Shown: positions 10,653-21,249, counted from the stretch's first letter. The stretch: 64,000 bases of DNA from Isoperla grammatica (GCA_945910005.1 OX246747.1:39437190-39501189); one strand, 5' to 3'. Notes: generated by a model from the sequence alone, not told the origin. A program made the numbers and translations.

Positions 10653-11006
10653 GAAGCCCAGCATGCATTGCGACCCTGCTGTGACGTCACCCGGCCCACA
10701 TAGCCACGCCCCTTTGCGCTGGGGACTCCCTGAAGCCCGGCATGCATTGCGACCCTGCTGTGACGTCACCCGGCCCACATAGCCACGCCCCTTTGCGCTG
10801 GGGACTCCCTGAAGCCCGGCATGCAGTACCTGACGTCACCTGGCCCACATAACCACGCCCCTTTGCGCTGGGGACTCCCTGAAGCCCGGCATGCATTGCG
10901 ACACTGCTGTGACGCATCACAATCAACATAACCACGCCCCTTTCCGCTGGGGACTCCCTGAAGCCCGGCATGCATTGCGCAACGCGATCAACATAACCAC
11001 GCCCCT
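10653..11006 (+). repeat. 79-bp minisatellite just after the FAR stop codon
   Basis: About 4.5 units starting GAAGCCCGGCATGCATTGCG; three carry TGACGTCACC, and units end CTGGGGACTCCCT. Begins 6 bp after the TAG. Probably in the FAR 3' UTR. Confidence 0.88.
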
Positions 11007-11088
11007 AATTGTACGATGACTTACCATGTCTAGCCATACGTCCTTTATTTGTTAATAATGTTATTAAGTTACCCAGATATTCAATTAG

Positions 11089-11605
11089 CTTATAGTATGA
11101 CCGTATCAACCAGCTGATAGTATGACCGTATAGTATGACTGTATCAACCAGCTAGTAGTATGACCGTATAGTATGACTGTACCAACCAGCTAGTAGTATG
11201 ACCGTATAGTATGACTGTATCAACCAGCTAGTAGTATGACCGTATAGTATGACTGTATCAACCCGCTAGTAGTATGACTGTATCAACCATCTGATAGTAT
11301 GACCGTATAGTATGACTGTATCAACCCGCTAGTAGTATGACTGTATCAACCATCTGATAGTATGACCCTATAGTATGACTGTATCAACCAGCTAGTAGTA
11401 TGACTGTATCAACCATCTGATAGTATGACCGTATAGTATGACTGTATCAACCAGCTAGTAGTATGACTGTATCAGCCAGCTGATAGTATGACCGTATAGT
11501 ATGACTGTATCAACCAGCTAGTAGTATGACCGTATAGTATGACTGTATCAACCCGCTAGTAGTATGACTGTATCAACCATCTGATAGTATGACCGTATCA
11601 ACCAG
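11089..11605 (+). repeat. Minisatellite of TAGTATGACYGTAT units
   Basis: Alternating short blocks built on AGTATGACCGTATAGTATG and ACTGTATCAACCAGCTAGT, with 37-75 bp higher-order periods. No coding potential. Confidence 0.85.
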
Positions 11606-11763
11606 ACAAAGATGCGCACTAGCTGCTGAAATTTCCACAACAAACTGCTTGCTTACGCACTATTTACCTCTGTACAGCATTTGCCACCTTCATTTTGGGT
11701 AGGTATCATGCGTCACACATAAGTTATGTACGCACTACTTATATTCATCACCCAATGTTGCAC

Positions 11764-12319
11764 CACTTGCACTATACTTGCACTCGTCTACAAGAAGCAC
11801 AGAACACACTTACACTATACTTGCACACGTCTACAAGAAGCACAGAACACACACTATACTTGCACACGTCTACAAGAAGCACAGAACACACTTGCACTAT
11901 ACTTGCACTCGTCTACAAGAAGCACAGAACACACTTGCACTATACTTGCACTCGTCTACAAGAAGCACAGAACACACACTATACTTGCACACGTCTACAA
12001 GAAGCACAGAACACACTTGCACTATACTTGCACTCGTCTACAAGAAGCACAGAACACACTTGCACTATACTTGCACACGTCTACAAGAAGCACAGAACAC
12101 ACTTGCACTATACTTGCACTCGTCTACAAGAAGCACAGAACACACTTGCACTATACTTGCACTCGTCTACAAGAAGCACAGAACACACTTGCACTATACT
12201 TGCACTCGTCTACAAGAAGCACAGAACACACTTGCACTATACTTGCACTCGTCTACAAGAAGCACAGAACACACTTGCACTATACTTGCACTCGTCTACA
12301 AGAAGCACAGATCACATAT
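11764..12319 (+). repeat. 43-bp minisatellite
   Basis: About 13 units of CTTGCACTATACTTGCACTC followed by GTCTACAAGAAGCACAGAAC. Some units are shortened to 33 bp. All three + frames are open because a 43-bp period cycles the frame and the unit lacks stops, so the 200-252 aa frames here are not evidence of a gene. Confidence 0.9.
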
Positions 12320-12359
12320 TTCGTCTGATGTAAGGAACACGTGTCACCCAAATACACAC

Positions 12360-12665
12360 AAAACTCTTGCACCATTCTTGCACCGCATTTCCACCACATT
12401 TGCACCATACTTGCATCAACTTGCAGCATACTTGCACCCTTGCACCATACTTACATCAACTTGCAGCATACTTGCACCATACTTGCACCATACTTATACC
12501 TGTTTACAAGAAACGAACGTCACAGGTTTCGTCTGATTTAAGTGAAGTATGTTGTATACTAACACATATCATCTACATACGACGCACCAACAGTTGCACT
12601 TGACTGCACCACTTACACTAGACTGCACCACTTGCACTAGACTGCACCACTTACACCACACTTAC
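12360..12665 (+). repeat. Degenerate TTGCACCATAC repeats
   Basis: Short irregular units around ACTTGCACCATACTTGCA, related to the 43-bp array before it and probably an older, decayed part of the same expansion. Confidence 0.7.
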
Positions 12666-12808
12666 TACTTACTTTGTCGTGTGTATATCGATGTAAGCTC
12701 CTCCTATACACGCAACATTGCTGCAACCACCGGGGCAACACCACAATTACCTCAAACAACGTCGAAATGAGTCTGACGGAACATAACCTCATGCTAAGAA
12801 GAAGCTAC

Positions 12809-12814
12809 AATAAA
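12809..12814 (+). promoter_or_regulatory. Candidate polyadenylation signal of FAR
   Basis: AATAAA in CTACAATAAAGTTT, 2.2 kb after the FAR stop; another lies at 13001-13006. If used, the FAR 3' UTR would contain all the minisatellites from 10648 to 12660. Unverified. Confidence 0.3.
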
Positions 12815-13788
12815 GTTTAGCTAAGTTCAACTAGAAACGTACAGACTTCACAAAGTTTGCAGAGTACTTTGAGTCTAGTGTTGTCATTGAATACACGTTG
12901 AAGAGAACTCACAATGTTGTATTTGTTTAATTACTTAGGGGAAACGGTTTTGGTTTTAGATCTCTTCCTAAGTATTGCACTGTACAATTATTTAATATTC
13001 AATAAAACATGTTTTTGTGATGTGTACTTGTTATTTATTATGTAATTTATGAAATAAAACCTACACAAATATTTCTTTCAGTGTCCACTCAAAATAGACT
13101 AGACTTTATTTTGAGGAGGAGTTTAACTGTTAATTGTTCATTGTTGTTTTATTGTTGAATCATCAATGCCACCGTACAAGGAGGTTGCTTAGCAGCGCAA
13201 CCTATTTAAACACACAGCATCTAAAATTGTTGTGAATAGAGTATATTAGTGTGACGTCACGATTCCCGTGTCAACCAATGACGAACCGTATTTGTGACTC
13301 CAAACAATCATGACAGTTGACAATTGACAGATAGTTTTGTTTTTGCAAACATTGTATCGAGGGTTATCCGTTCAGATATTTCGTTTTCCTTAACACGAAA
13401 CAGTGAAAAAGAAGTTGATTAAACTGATAAGTCAAGTATTGTAATGATACAATTACTACTTTAAATAATAACTACGTTTCAGGAAAGTTGTTCATGGAGT
13501 CAGATAGCTCATCCGCCATTTAATCTGACGTCATCACTAATACAGTCTATAGCAATGAATACTTTATAGCTTATCTCTATTCTTTCCTCTTGTCCGTCAT
13601 TCTCTGCGTTTCTCCGCAATCAGTGTAAAAGAGATCGATCAGTTTTAGCACGCGGCACTCGGCTAATTCAGAACCAGTTCAATTCCAGCCACTTCCAGTT
13701 CCGACTGAAGGTTCTTCCGAGATGATCCTCAGAATGATAAGTTAGTATAAAAAATCCCTCCGCCGTGTGGTACGTGCCTGATGTATTT

Positions 13789-13794
13789 TTTATT
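13789..13794 (-). promoter_or_regulatory. Candidate polyadenylation signal of ELOVL-A
   Basis: AATAAA on the - strand about 405 nt after the ELOVL-A stop. It is the nearest canonical signal I saw downstream. The region is AT-rich, so a chance match is possible. Confidence 0.35.
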
Positions 13795-13966
13795 GAAATA
13801 ATTCGATGATTCGCGATACATTCATACGATATTTTTAATTTAAAGGTAATCTTAAGTAAAAAATGTATGTCTTTCATTCTAAAGAGTCTTTGCGTAAACA
13901 TCCATTTCTAAAACATGAAATAGATCTGACATCACGTTTGCTGCCCACTGATGTTTAGTCTTTCAG

Positions 13967-14260
13967 CGGTGACGTCATTTGGCCGCGTGAAACACGGTCG
14001 CTGATTGGCTGTTACTCGCTTCGGTGTGAGGACGTGGTCGATGACGTAATTCGGCCGCGTGAAACACGGTCGGTCGCTGATTGGCTGTTACTCGCTTCGG
14101 TCTGAGGACGTGGTCGATGACGTCATTTGGCCGCGTGAAACACGGTCGGTCGCTGATTGGCTGTTACTCGCTTCGGTCTGAGGACGTGGTCGATGACGTC
14201 ATTTGGCCGCGTGAAACACGGCCGCTGATTGGGCTGTTACTCGCTTCGGTCTGACGTAAG
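13967..14260 (-). repeat. 76-bp minisatellite over the ELOVL-A stop codon
   Basis: Four units, each with TGACGTCA (one mutated to TGACGTAA), GGCCGCGTGAAACACGG and GATTGGCTGTTACTCGC. On the - strand the first unit encodes the end of ELOVL-A including its TGA; the others lie in the 3' UTR. Confidence 0.88.
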
Positions 14261-14402
14261 CGGTGACGTAGAATTTGAAGAACATTCTGAAGAATATGCT
14301 AGCCCAAACGCAAGTGAGCAAGGCCAAGGGCTTTGGAAAGCAACTGTCACCGTCGCGAAAGAAGAGTTGACCCATGTGAACGAAAATGATTCCAAACTGC
14401 GT
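14199..14402 (-). CDS. ELOVL: ELOVL-A exon 7, C-terminus and stop
   Basis: Acceptor TTCTTTCAG|ACG. Encodes TQFGIIFVHMGQLFF, CFPKPLALLTCVWASIFFRM and FKFYVTAYVRPKR, matching the last membrane spans and basic tail of elongases. The TGA stop lies within TGACGTCA. The last ~20 codons coincide with the first unit of a 76-bp minisatellite, so the C-terminal tail and 3' UTR share repeat sequence. The opposite strand has an unrelated open frame here. Confidence 0.82.
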   Translation of the reverse strand, partial: TQFGIIFVHMGQLFFRDGDSCFPKPLALLTCVWASIFFRMFFKFYVTAYVRPKRVTAQSAAVFHAAK

Positions 14403-17400
14403 CTGAAAGAAGGGACAATTTTGGTATCTAGCTACATAATCATATGACGTCGGAGGTGTTTGGAGGCAAGGGACAAGTAGGACGTGGAGTGTCTTTTGTC
14501 TGGCTTCTCCGCCTCATGTCCGGCTAGGATGCCCCTACTAGAAGCATACGCTTCTGCCTGCATAGCTCACGGGATCTTTTAAGCACGCAAACCTGCCCAC
14601 AACGATGGCACTTGCAACACCGAAAGACAACAATGGAACAAATGAATTGAACTGATGGACAAACCATCAGCTGTCAAAATAATAAAATTGCAACCATATA
14701 AATAAAAACAAGTGTAGCAATAGTAACTGCTCGCCATTAAAAACTTTTAATGATAGACAACGACTAAGTGAAAGTTTTGTATGTGTATTTGTTTGTTTTT
14801 TGTTTTGTTTTCCAAAATCAGAAGAAATTATTTTTTGACAGCTTGTTGTTTGTCCATCGATTCAATTCATTTGTTTCATTGTTGTCTTTTGGTGTTGCTA
14901 GTAGCCTATTAAAACATGTTCACACGGTGTGACGTCACTAGAATACTCACCATCTGCATGATAGTGATGTACTTCTTCCACCACAGGTACTTGCTGTAGG
15001 CTGGGCCCAGGGCGGCAATGAGGTAGTACGAGTACATAACCACGTGAACCATGGAGTTGAGCACCCCTATCAGCGTCGCATGCCCTCCTGGAAACACAGA
15101 CATACTCAAGTCATCTTTATTAGAAACTTATACGTACATATTTCCAAAGAGCATCTCTCTATCGGGTAAGTCAACACGTAAACAATGAATGAATTCGCGG
15201 AATTACCCTGTTACAACGATGATTTACGAGGGCACTAGCAACACCAAAAGACAACAATGAAACAAATGAATTGAACTGATGGACAAACAATCATCTGTCA
15301 AAAAATAATTTCTTCTGATTTTGGAAAACAAAACAAAAAACAAACAAATACACATATACACATACAAAAGTTTCACTTAGTCGTTGTTCATCATTAAAAG
15401 TTTTAAATGGCGAGCAGTTACTATTGCTACAGTTGTTTTTATTTCTATGGTTGCAATTTTATTATTTGGACAGCTGATGGTTTGTCCATCAGTTCAATTA
15501 TTTGTTCCATTGTTTTCTTTGGGTGTTGCTAGTGCCCTATATACTGGTTGCTTCAGACAACCCTACTAGTTACTAGAAACTAGAAAGTAGACTAAATTTT
15601 AAAACTACTGTTGTTTACTACTAGTAGAAGCAATGTTATTTATACGTTGACATAAGTATTGACCACTCTCCTGCATTCACCCTGTTATTGCTTGGATCAA
15701 TCGAATTTAAGAATCAATAGGCGACATACATTGATGAGAAACACCAATCTGTGACCATATCGGATGAAAACTTAGCTCTGCCAGTCGTAAGAGGCGACTA
15801 AAAGGTATGACGAGTAAGTACGCCGTGTTAATAAACTTACCCGGAAAGTATCGGCTCCCCAAGAAGCCAGCGAGTGGCATCATTGTGTGATGCATCATGT
15901 GAAGGAACGATATCTGAGCAGTTTTCTTGCGTAAAACGAACAGGATCTGAAGGAAATCGGACGCTAAGTTGTCGTCAAACATTGTTACCAACTGTCTAAA
16001 TGTAAATATTAACAAGACTGACTGATTAGCTTACGTAACAAAAACCAAGTTGTTATATACAAACACATTAAAATCACGACTTGCTTTTCTCTTAAGAAAG
16101 AGGGCTTGAAAAGGAAGAAAACAGGATGTAAAGAGGATGTCCGATCTTTTTCCTTAAAATGAGATCCTATTAGGAAGTACTTAGAAGGTATTTTTTATCT
16201 ACTCTTTTGGAGGGCTCAAATATAAAGCAAAACTGACTAGAAAAGGAGATTTTGGCTTTAAGCTAGGTTGACGTATGAGCGTACATTTTCGTAAATGACA
16301 GAGAAATTCGAAAATATCATACAATGTGCACACAGAATATGGTATGCACATTTCTTTTCCTACAACATGTATAAAGATATCGGGTCAAAGTCAAAACCTA
16401 CAACTTCAATTGATGCATTTTGAACTGCCTTATTATTATCATCATATTTTGACTATATATTCTGAATATATTGTCTTACCGTGTCTGTAAGCTCAAACAG
16501 TTTGACCATGTAGTAGAGCCAGACACCATTGGCCATCTGTAAAGAACAGACAACAAGTTGAAAGCAGTATAGGGCACTAGCAACACCAAAATACAACAAT
16601 GAAACAAATGAATTGAATCGATGGACAAACAACAAGCTGTCAAAAAATAATTTCGTCTGATTTTGGAAAACAAAACAAAATACAAACAAATACACATACA
16701 AAACTTTCACTTAGTCGTTGTCTATCATTAAAAGTTTTAAATGGCGAGCAGTTACTATTGCTACACTTGTTTTTATTTCTATGGTTGCAATTTTATTATT
16801 TTGGCAGCTGTTGGTTTGTCCATCAGTTCAATTCATTTGTTCCATTGTTGTCTTTCGGTGTTGCTAGTGCCCTATTGACTCGCTAACAATCATGTAATCA
16901 ACCTTGCTCAGTATCTACAAGACTCACCCGTAGAGCCAGCGGACTATCAGAGCGATCTAGTGGTTGACAAGTGAAGCTGTATTCTCCGCCCCATCCGCTG
17001 TAAAGACCCTGGAAGCAAACTGACCAATATACCACAGATCGAAATAAGTTGCCCGTTATGGGAGTTTTTTCTGAGAGACAGCTCGAAATATACTGTTTAC
17101 TTTTTTCCGGGACATTACCCTATTGTCTATATGTTGTTACCCTCTAAATGACTTGTCTTAGATAGCAAAGAGACAGATCATATATGGTACAAATGTCCTC
17201 TAATGAAAATCAGTTCTAATCACTGAGTGGGTATTCAAAAATAAATACATTTTTTAATACAGACTGAAAGTGAACGAATCTAGCCCAGACGATTTATGGA
17301 CTGGTTGACAGAATGTCAAGGAACCTTAGGTAGAGCTAATCACGGCCTCTAGATCTTCAATGACAACAATGCACAACTGTGAAAAATGCACCTTATCATA

Positions 17401-18698
17401 TCATTTTAAAACTAGTTGTTATTGTTGAGCATTGTTGTCATTGATCTATCAAGGACCCTTACAGAAGTATGAAAATCGTATATTGTCCTTTTACTGGGTC
17501 GGGTGAACAAGGTAGCTTTCAATAGACGTCACGTGGCGGTTATTATGAGGTACACATTGTTTGTTTACATTTGTTCTGTCAATAGAAGACACATAGGTTA
17601 TCCAGGAAATATAACAGTTTCAAGCCGAATAGATTGATGTGTGCAGGTAAAAGTTCAAGAAAATGATAACACATGCAAATAATTGTCTTCAAACAGAGTT
17701 TTCGTGTTCTTATTTTGTTTTCAGTCATAATACGGAACTTTTGTTTGAAAACAGTTGATGTGTCAGTCAAAGGACAATATCTGCAATATTGCAACAATGC
17801 AGTGTCGGAAGAACGTAAACAAATGTTTACAGAGTACCTCAGTATGGCTACCGTGCGATACCGGAAATGACGTTATTGCAAGCTCCCTATGCTCGTGCCA
17901 TCAACCTGTTGCAATCGATCGATATGCACACTTTCAAGGTTGAGAGCTTTTATCATTTTTATCTCTGTGCAACAATGTCGGCCGGATACTAAGGTCGATC
18001 TAGGGTGAACATAGGTCAACGCTGCCAACTGAAACACGATTCAAGACAACATAGCTGGGAACTTTTGTTCTTTAATTTCATGTTTATTGTAGCTTTTTTT
18101 TTTACTTTTTAAATTTTTTAGCTTTTAACTTCAACAATAACAATAAAAATATAAAAAATAAGAATACACGCAGGGTAGGTATCAAGACGCGTTGTTTGAG
18201 TAGAGTCCCGCGTTTCATCTTGCATCGCTATCATTTGCTACTACATTCTAACGTATCTAAGTTATCACTAATGGACCCGTTTCAAATAGAGAAGGTTGCT
18301 ATAGGCATCCCAAGACAACCTTACATATGCTTTCGTCACAGGCGAGGCACTCGTAGCCAATCAGCGATCAGTATTTGCGCGCTATTATCTCGGGCGGTTC
18401 TCTGTTTGGATTAGTGCCTCGCCTGTGACGAAAGCATGTGTGAGGTAGTCTTGGGTTGCCTAGTGACCGCAACTATACCCTAGAATTACACCTGTCCTCG
18501 AGTGTACCTCGTATGTGATGTAGAGGCTGACGGCAACGTTGAAGGCGTTGTAGATGATGAGAAAAGTCTTCAGCTCGAAGGGTGGTCTGTCCCTCATAAG
18601 TCTGGGGCCGACATGGATACAGAATACTATGTACACCCCTAGGAGGGTGTAGAGATGCCATATGTTGTCCACCAGTAACCACCCCTTGGTCCTCGGGT
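14199..18698 (-). CDS. ELOVL: Fatty-acid elongase (ELOVL-A), 6 exons, first exon not found
   Basis: Family role: ER condensing enzyme that joins malonyl-CoA to acyl-CoA, giving 3-ketoacyl-CoA. Exons in gene order: 18698-18508, 17008-16928, 16536-16480, 15946-15841, 15087-14951, 14402-14199. All have GT-AG borders and matching phases, 776 nt, about 258 aa. Family motifs in order: DPRTKGW, GPRLMRDRPPFEL, KLFELTDT, the HMMHH histidine box, NSMVHVVMYSYY, YLWWKKY, and TQFGIIFVH. The C-terminus is basic (YVRPKR) and continues to TGA at 14199-14201 inside a 76-bp repeat. The missing first exon should supply an ATG and end with a single G before exon 18698. The duplicate ELOVL-B has 25 codons there. 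Overall this resembles the insect ELOVL1/7-like group; chain-length specificity is unknown. Confidence 0.9.
14606..14908 (-). mobile_element. TA-type MITE in ELOVL-A intron 6
   Basis: Ends GGCACTTGCAACACC and GGTGTTGCTAGTAGCC, with the body (ACAGCTTGTTGTTTGTCCAT) shared with copies at 15230, 16572, 21347 and 23650. Confidence 0.8.
14951..15087 (-). CDS. ELOVL: ELOVL-A exon 6
   Basis: 137 bp, acceptor GTGTTTCCAG, donor ATG|GTGAGT. Encodes GGHATLIGVLNSMVHVVMYS, YYLIAALGPAYSKYLWWKKY and ITIMQM, with the NxxxHxxMYxYY motif intact. Confidence 0.94.
15230..15537 (+). mobile_element. TA-type MITE in ELOVL-A intron 5
   Basis: GGGCACTAGCAACACC at the left, GGTGTTGCTAGTGCCC at the right, then TA. Its body is inverted relative to the copy at 14606. 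Confidence 0.88.
15841..15946 (-). CDS. ELOVL: ELOVL-A exon 5, histidine box
   Basis: 106 bp, acceptor TTTCCTTCAG, donor CGG|GTAAGT. Encodes ILFVLRKKTAQISFLHMMHH with the catalytic HxxHH box, then MPLAGFLGSRYFPG. Confidence 0.94.
16480..16536 (-). CDS. ELOVL: ELOVL-A exon 4, KxxExxDT motif
   Basis: 57 bp, 19 codons, acceptor TTCTTTACAG, donor ACG|GTAAGA. Encodes MANGVWLYYMVKLFELTDT. A MITE begins 36 bp upstream of the acceptor. Confidence 0.93.
16572..16872 (+). mobile_element. TA-type MITE in ELOVL-A intron 3
   Basis: GGGCACTAGCAACACC and GGTGTTGCTAGTGCCC ends flanked by TA on both sides, a Tc1/mariner-like target duplication. 301 bp. One end lies 36 bp upstream of the exon 4 acceptor. Confidence 0.9.
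16928..17008 (-). CDS. ELOVL: ELOVL-A exon 3
   Basis: 81 bp, acceptor TTGCTTCCAG, donor CGG|GTGAGT. Encodes GLYSGWGGEYSF, TCQPLDRSDSPLALR, the luminal loop reading CQPVDYS in relatives. One codon longer than ELOVL-B exon 3. Confidence 0.9.
17319..17462 (+). mobile_element. Short inverted-repeat element in ELOVL-A intron 2
   Basis: Arms GATCTTCAATGACAACAATG and CATTGTTGTCATTGATC, with AAGGAACCTTAGGTAGAG on the left. A relative lies at 20990-21175. Confidence 0.65.
18302..18463 (+). mobile_element. MITE, GCTTTCGTCAC family, ELOVL-A intron 2
   Basis: TAGGCATCCCAAGACAACCT on the left and AGGTAGTCTTGGGTTGCCTA on the right, with inner arms CACAGGCGAGGCACT / AGTGCCTCGCCTGTG. It ends 45 bp from the exon 2 donor. 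Confidence 0.85.
18508..18698 (-). CDS. ELOVL: ELOVL-A exon 2
   Basis: 191 bp, acceptor GTTGTTGTAG, donor GAG|GTACAC. Encodes DPRTKGWLLVDNIWHLY, the conserved N-terminal DPRxxxW and first membrane span, and RDRPPFELKTFLIIYNAFNV, the second span. Same length and phase as ELOVL-B exon 2. Confidence 0.92.
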
Positions 18699-18774
18699 CT
18701 ACAACAACAACCACTGGGTTACACCTCAATATTGGAGGTAGCTCGGGGGTAACAGCGAGACTCTGACGTCACCG

Positions 18775-18884
18775 TTACCGCCCATCCTGACTGAAAGTTC
18801 TTTCCGAGGTTTTAACAGTCAAAGGCGAATGTTCGGATTGATTCCTGCTAAAAGCCCTCGGATATCCTTACCAACTATCTACAG
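18775..18884 (+). mobile_element. SINE body, left part, interrupted
   Basis: CTGACTGAAAGTTCTTTCCGAGG, broken at TTTAACAGTCAAAGGCGAAT, matches the non-tRNA body of the SINE at 28871-29146. The right half appears at about 20189-20260. Confidence 0.7.
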
Positions 18885-20188
18885 TAGAGTTCCGCGGGAG
18901 TTTACACCATGGCCACACCATTTTCTTCCCGTTTTGGACACCCATAGACAGGGGCGGCTCGTGGACGATATTTGTGGAGGTGCACATATTCAAATCATAA
19001 CTAGAACACGCAACGAGGTGGCGTGGAATAGCTGGAGTCTGGGGCTTAGCCCCAGCCGCCGGAGGTTTACAGCTGTAGGCTGACAATTTTTGATACCTGC
19101 GTTATGTTTGATCTCCTAAACGCGATATCTTACCCTCAAAACGTTCAAAGAGAATGCCAGTGGTATACTTCAATTCAGGTTGTCACAGATAAGATTACCT
19201 CGATGATACATAAAGTTGTAATAAGTAAAAACTTACAATACTATATAAAATTGTAAAATTACATACCCAAACATTTTTTCGTCCACTCCTTCGACACGCA
19301 CCTCGCCCACTTTATACTATATGTGCGTTTAGCTGTAACCGCCAATTGAACCAAATCTAATTTTGGGGTTGGCCGGGCTCGTCTTTTTATTTGTAATATT
19401 GTTCCTCTAATGTTTATCTTGAAAAACTGTTTTTGATTAGATCACTCTTATGATTGACGTCATTATTTAAAACTACACATTGATTGATTGAACAAACTTA
19501 CTTATCCAAATGATAGCTGGCTACTGACTAGTGTCCGCATGTCGCGCTGGGCGATGGACCGACTGCAGGTAGCCTACCCTCCTCCTAGGGTTGGTTGCAA
19601 GCTACCCTGTTCGTTCGCACGTGCTCCAATGTGGCTATTAGAACCGTGTTAGTTCAAAAAAAAAAATGTCAGGTTAGTTTTAACGTCTTAAACATGGGCC
19701 TTACGAAGAGTTGTGTTCGCACACGGGATGGTGTGCGCGTAGAGGGTTTGAATGGGCAACAGATACCTTGCGGCGGGAACGGACATTTACTGCAGAATGA
19801 CTCCTGCCGAATATACATGCTCTGGCCCGGCCATAATAAAACATTAGTTGGAAATTGAAATTGAAAATTAAGATTAGATTTTAAATTTATTTTTTGTTTA
19901 TTAATCGCAAATATTTTGGGGGTGCGCGTGCGTATGTGCGCATATGCACGAGCCGCCCCTGCCCATAGATACGTTGAAAGATAAGCTACCCCGGGAGTTC
20001 TTGTTTTCCTAGAACGATCGGACCTCATCGCCTTGAAGAATGTGATGAGTGTATTCAGTGATCTGAATTTCTCGTTCTTTGCTCGAGTTTGAATGGAGAT
20101 AATTGCTCGACTGGACTTTGCTCTAGGGGTGTACCAAGAAAACTACCTAAAAGGTTGGTTTAAACTCCCGCGAAACTCCACTGGTAGG
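18885..20188 (+). mobile_element. Inverted-repeat element inserted in a SINE
   Basis: Ends CAGTAGAGTTCCGCGGGAGT and ACTCCCGCGAAACTCCACTG. It is itself split by the hAT element at 18949-19961. No clear target duplication seen. Confidence 0.65.
18949..19961 (+). mobile_element. Non-autonomous hAT element, 1.0 kb, 8-bp TSD
   Basis: Ends CAGGGGCGGCTCGTG and CACGAGCCGCCCCTG, flanked by perfect 8-bp duplications CCCATAGA (18941-18948, 19962-19969). It contains CTGGGGCTTAGCCCCAG. An 87-aa open frame inside shows no transposase features. Confidence 0.9.
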
Positions 20189-20265
20189 GAGTCGCTTTAA
20201 GAGGGACGCAACAGGTAAAGGTGGTATGCGCCCTGCAACAGGTATGGGAATGCCAGCTGTAGGGT
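20189..20265 (+). mobile_element. SINE body, right part
   Basis: AAGAGGGACGCAACAGGTAA, AGGTGGTATGCGCCCTGCAA, CAGGTATGGGAATGCC: the 3' end of the SINE whose left part lies at 18775-18884. Confidence 0.65.
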
Positions 20266-20414
20266 GAACGCCGCCACTTTAGTTTGTCTCGTGCCAAGTC
20301 TTATCTGCCGCCTCCCTCGCACACACTGTTTCAACGCAGTTCGGTGTGAGACTTATTTGTTCGGGGTTGTGACAGAACGAGATTCGTATAACAAAAGAGA
20401 TCTCAATTGCAATA

Positions 20415-20721
20415 GGGTACGCACAACTGACGTAACAGCCGAACTACAACAATGGAATAAATGAATTGAACTGGTGGACAAACAACAAGCTGTCAAAGTA
20501 ATATATTTGCAAATAATGAGGAGAAACAATTAGTTGTAACGATGGTAACTGCTCGTCAGTTAAAATTTATGTTCAGTAATGGACAGCAACTATCTGAAAG
20601 TTTGTAAACGTTCTGAACGTTTGTTTTTTCCAACTTCAGAACTTCATTTTTTTTGACAGCTTGTTTGTCCATCGATCCAATTCATTTGTTTCATTGTTGT
20701 GTTTTGGTGTTGTGCGTACCC
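20415..20721 (+). mobile_element. TA-type MITE, GGGTACGCACAAC subfamily
   Basis: Ends GGGTACGCACAAC and GTTGTGCGTACCC, flanked by TA both sides. The body (TGACAGCTTGTTTGTCCATC) is related to the GGGCACTAGCAAC family but the ends differ. The second copy is at 57354-57665. Confidence 0.9.
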
Positions 20722-20989
20722 TATAGTTTGCGTATAAATTCCGTTGCGAAGTCGGCATTGAAGACAAGATAGGGTTGCAACCACTTTAAGGATAAAGAGT
20801 CGCAAGTGATGTTTTGAGAACGTTTCAAGACATTTATAAAGTAATTGATACCCGGGATTTTGTTTTGTATCTGCTAAACCATTGATATGTAAACGTAACG
20901 TTGACCGTTTTCTTACTTTCTAAATTCATTGTTAACTGATACAAAAGTAATCATGATTATTGAATCACTTTTTCAATATCTTGGGCGTT

Positions 20990-21175
20990 CTCAAGGTTGA
21001 CAGACCATTTTCAAAATTGATCTAGAAGATCTAGAATTAATTACGGTCCTCGAAATCTTGCAACATTAACCTTGCTTAATATTTGAAAACAAGTTTTTGC
21101 TGTTGTGCATTGATGTCGTTGAAGATTTAAGAGACCGTGATTAACTCTATCTAAGGGTCCTAGATAAATTTTAAA
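20990..21175 (-). mobile_element. Relative of the short element at 17319
   Basis: GAAGATTTAAGAGACCGTGA and TTAACTCTATCTAAGGGTCC match the 17319 copy in reverse. Confidence 0.6.
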
Positions 21176-21249
21176 TATGGTCTATCAATTGGGACTAGAC
21201 CAACTGCCTTTTATGTAAGTATGGGCTGGTCTTACAATCTCTTAATAAA

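Larger units (their letters stand above)
12666..13966. other. Intergenic region between FAR and ELOVL-A 3' ends
   Basis: Mostly AT-rich with no gene seen. Two AATAAA signals (12809, 13001), TGACGTCA at 13252 and 13526, and a possible SINE scrap near 13690-13740 (GACTGAAGGTTCTTCCGAG). Confidence 0.5.

Noticed and set aside
11695..12603. Threonine/histidine-rich open frames of 200-252 aa
   Set aside because: Products of the 43-bp minisatellite, present in all three frames.
14229..14447. 72-aa acidic open frame on the + strand
   Set aside because: It is the antisense shadow of ELOVL-A exon 7, which has splice signals, family motifs and a matching phase on the - strand.
19595..19858. 87-aa open frame as a hAT transposase fragment
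   Set aside because: No DDE or BED-like motif is visible and the whole element is only 1 kb, so it is non-autonomous.
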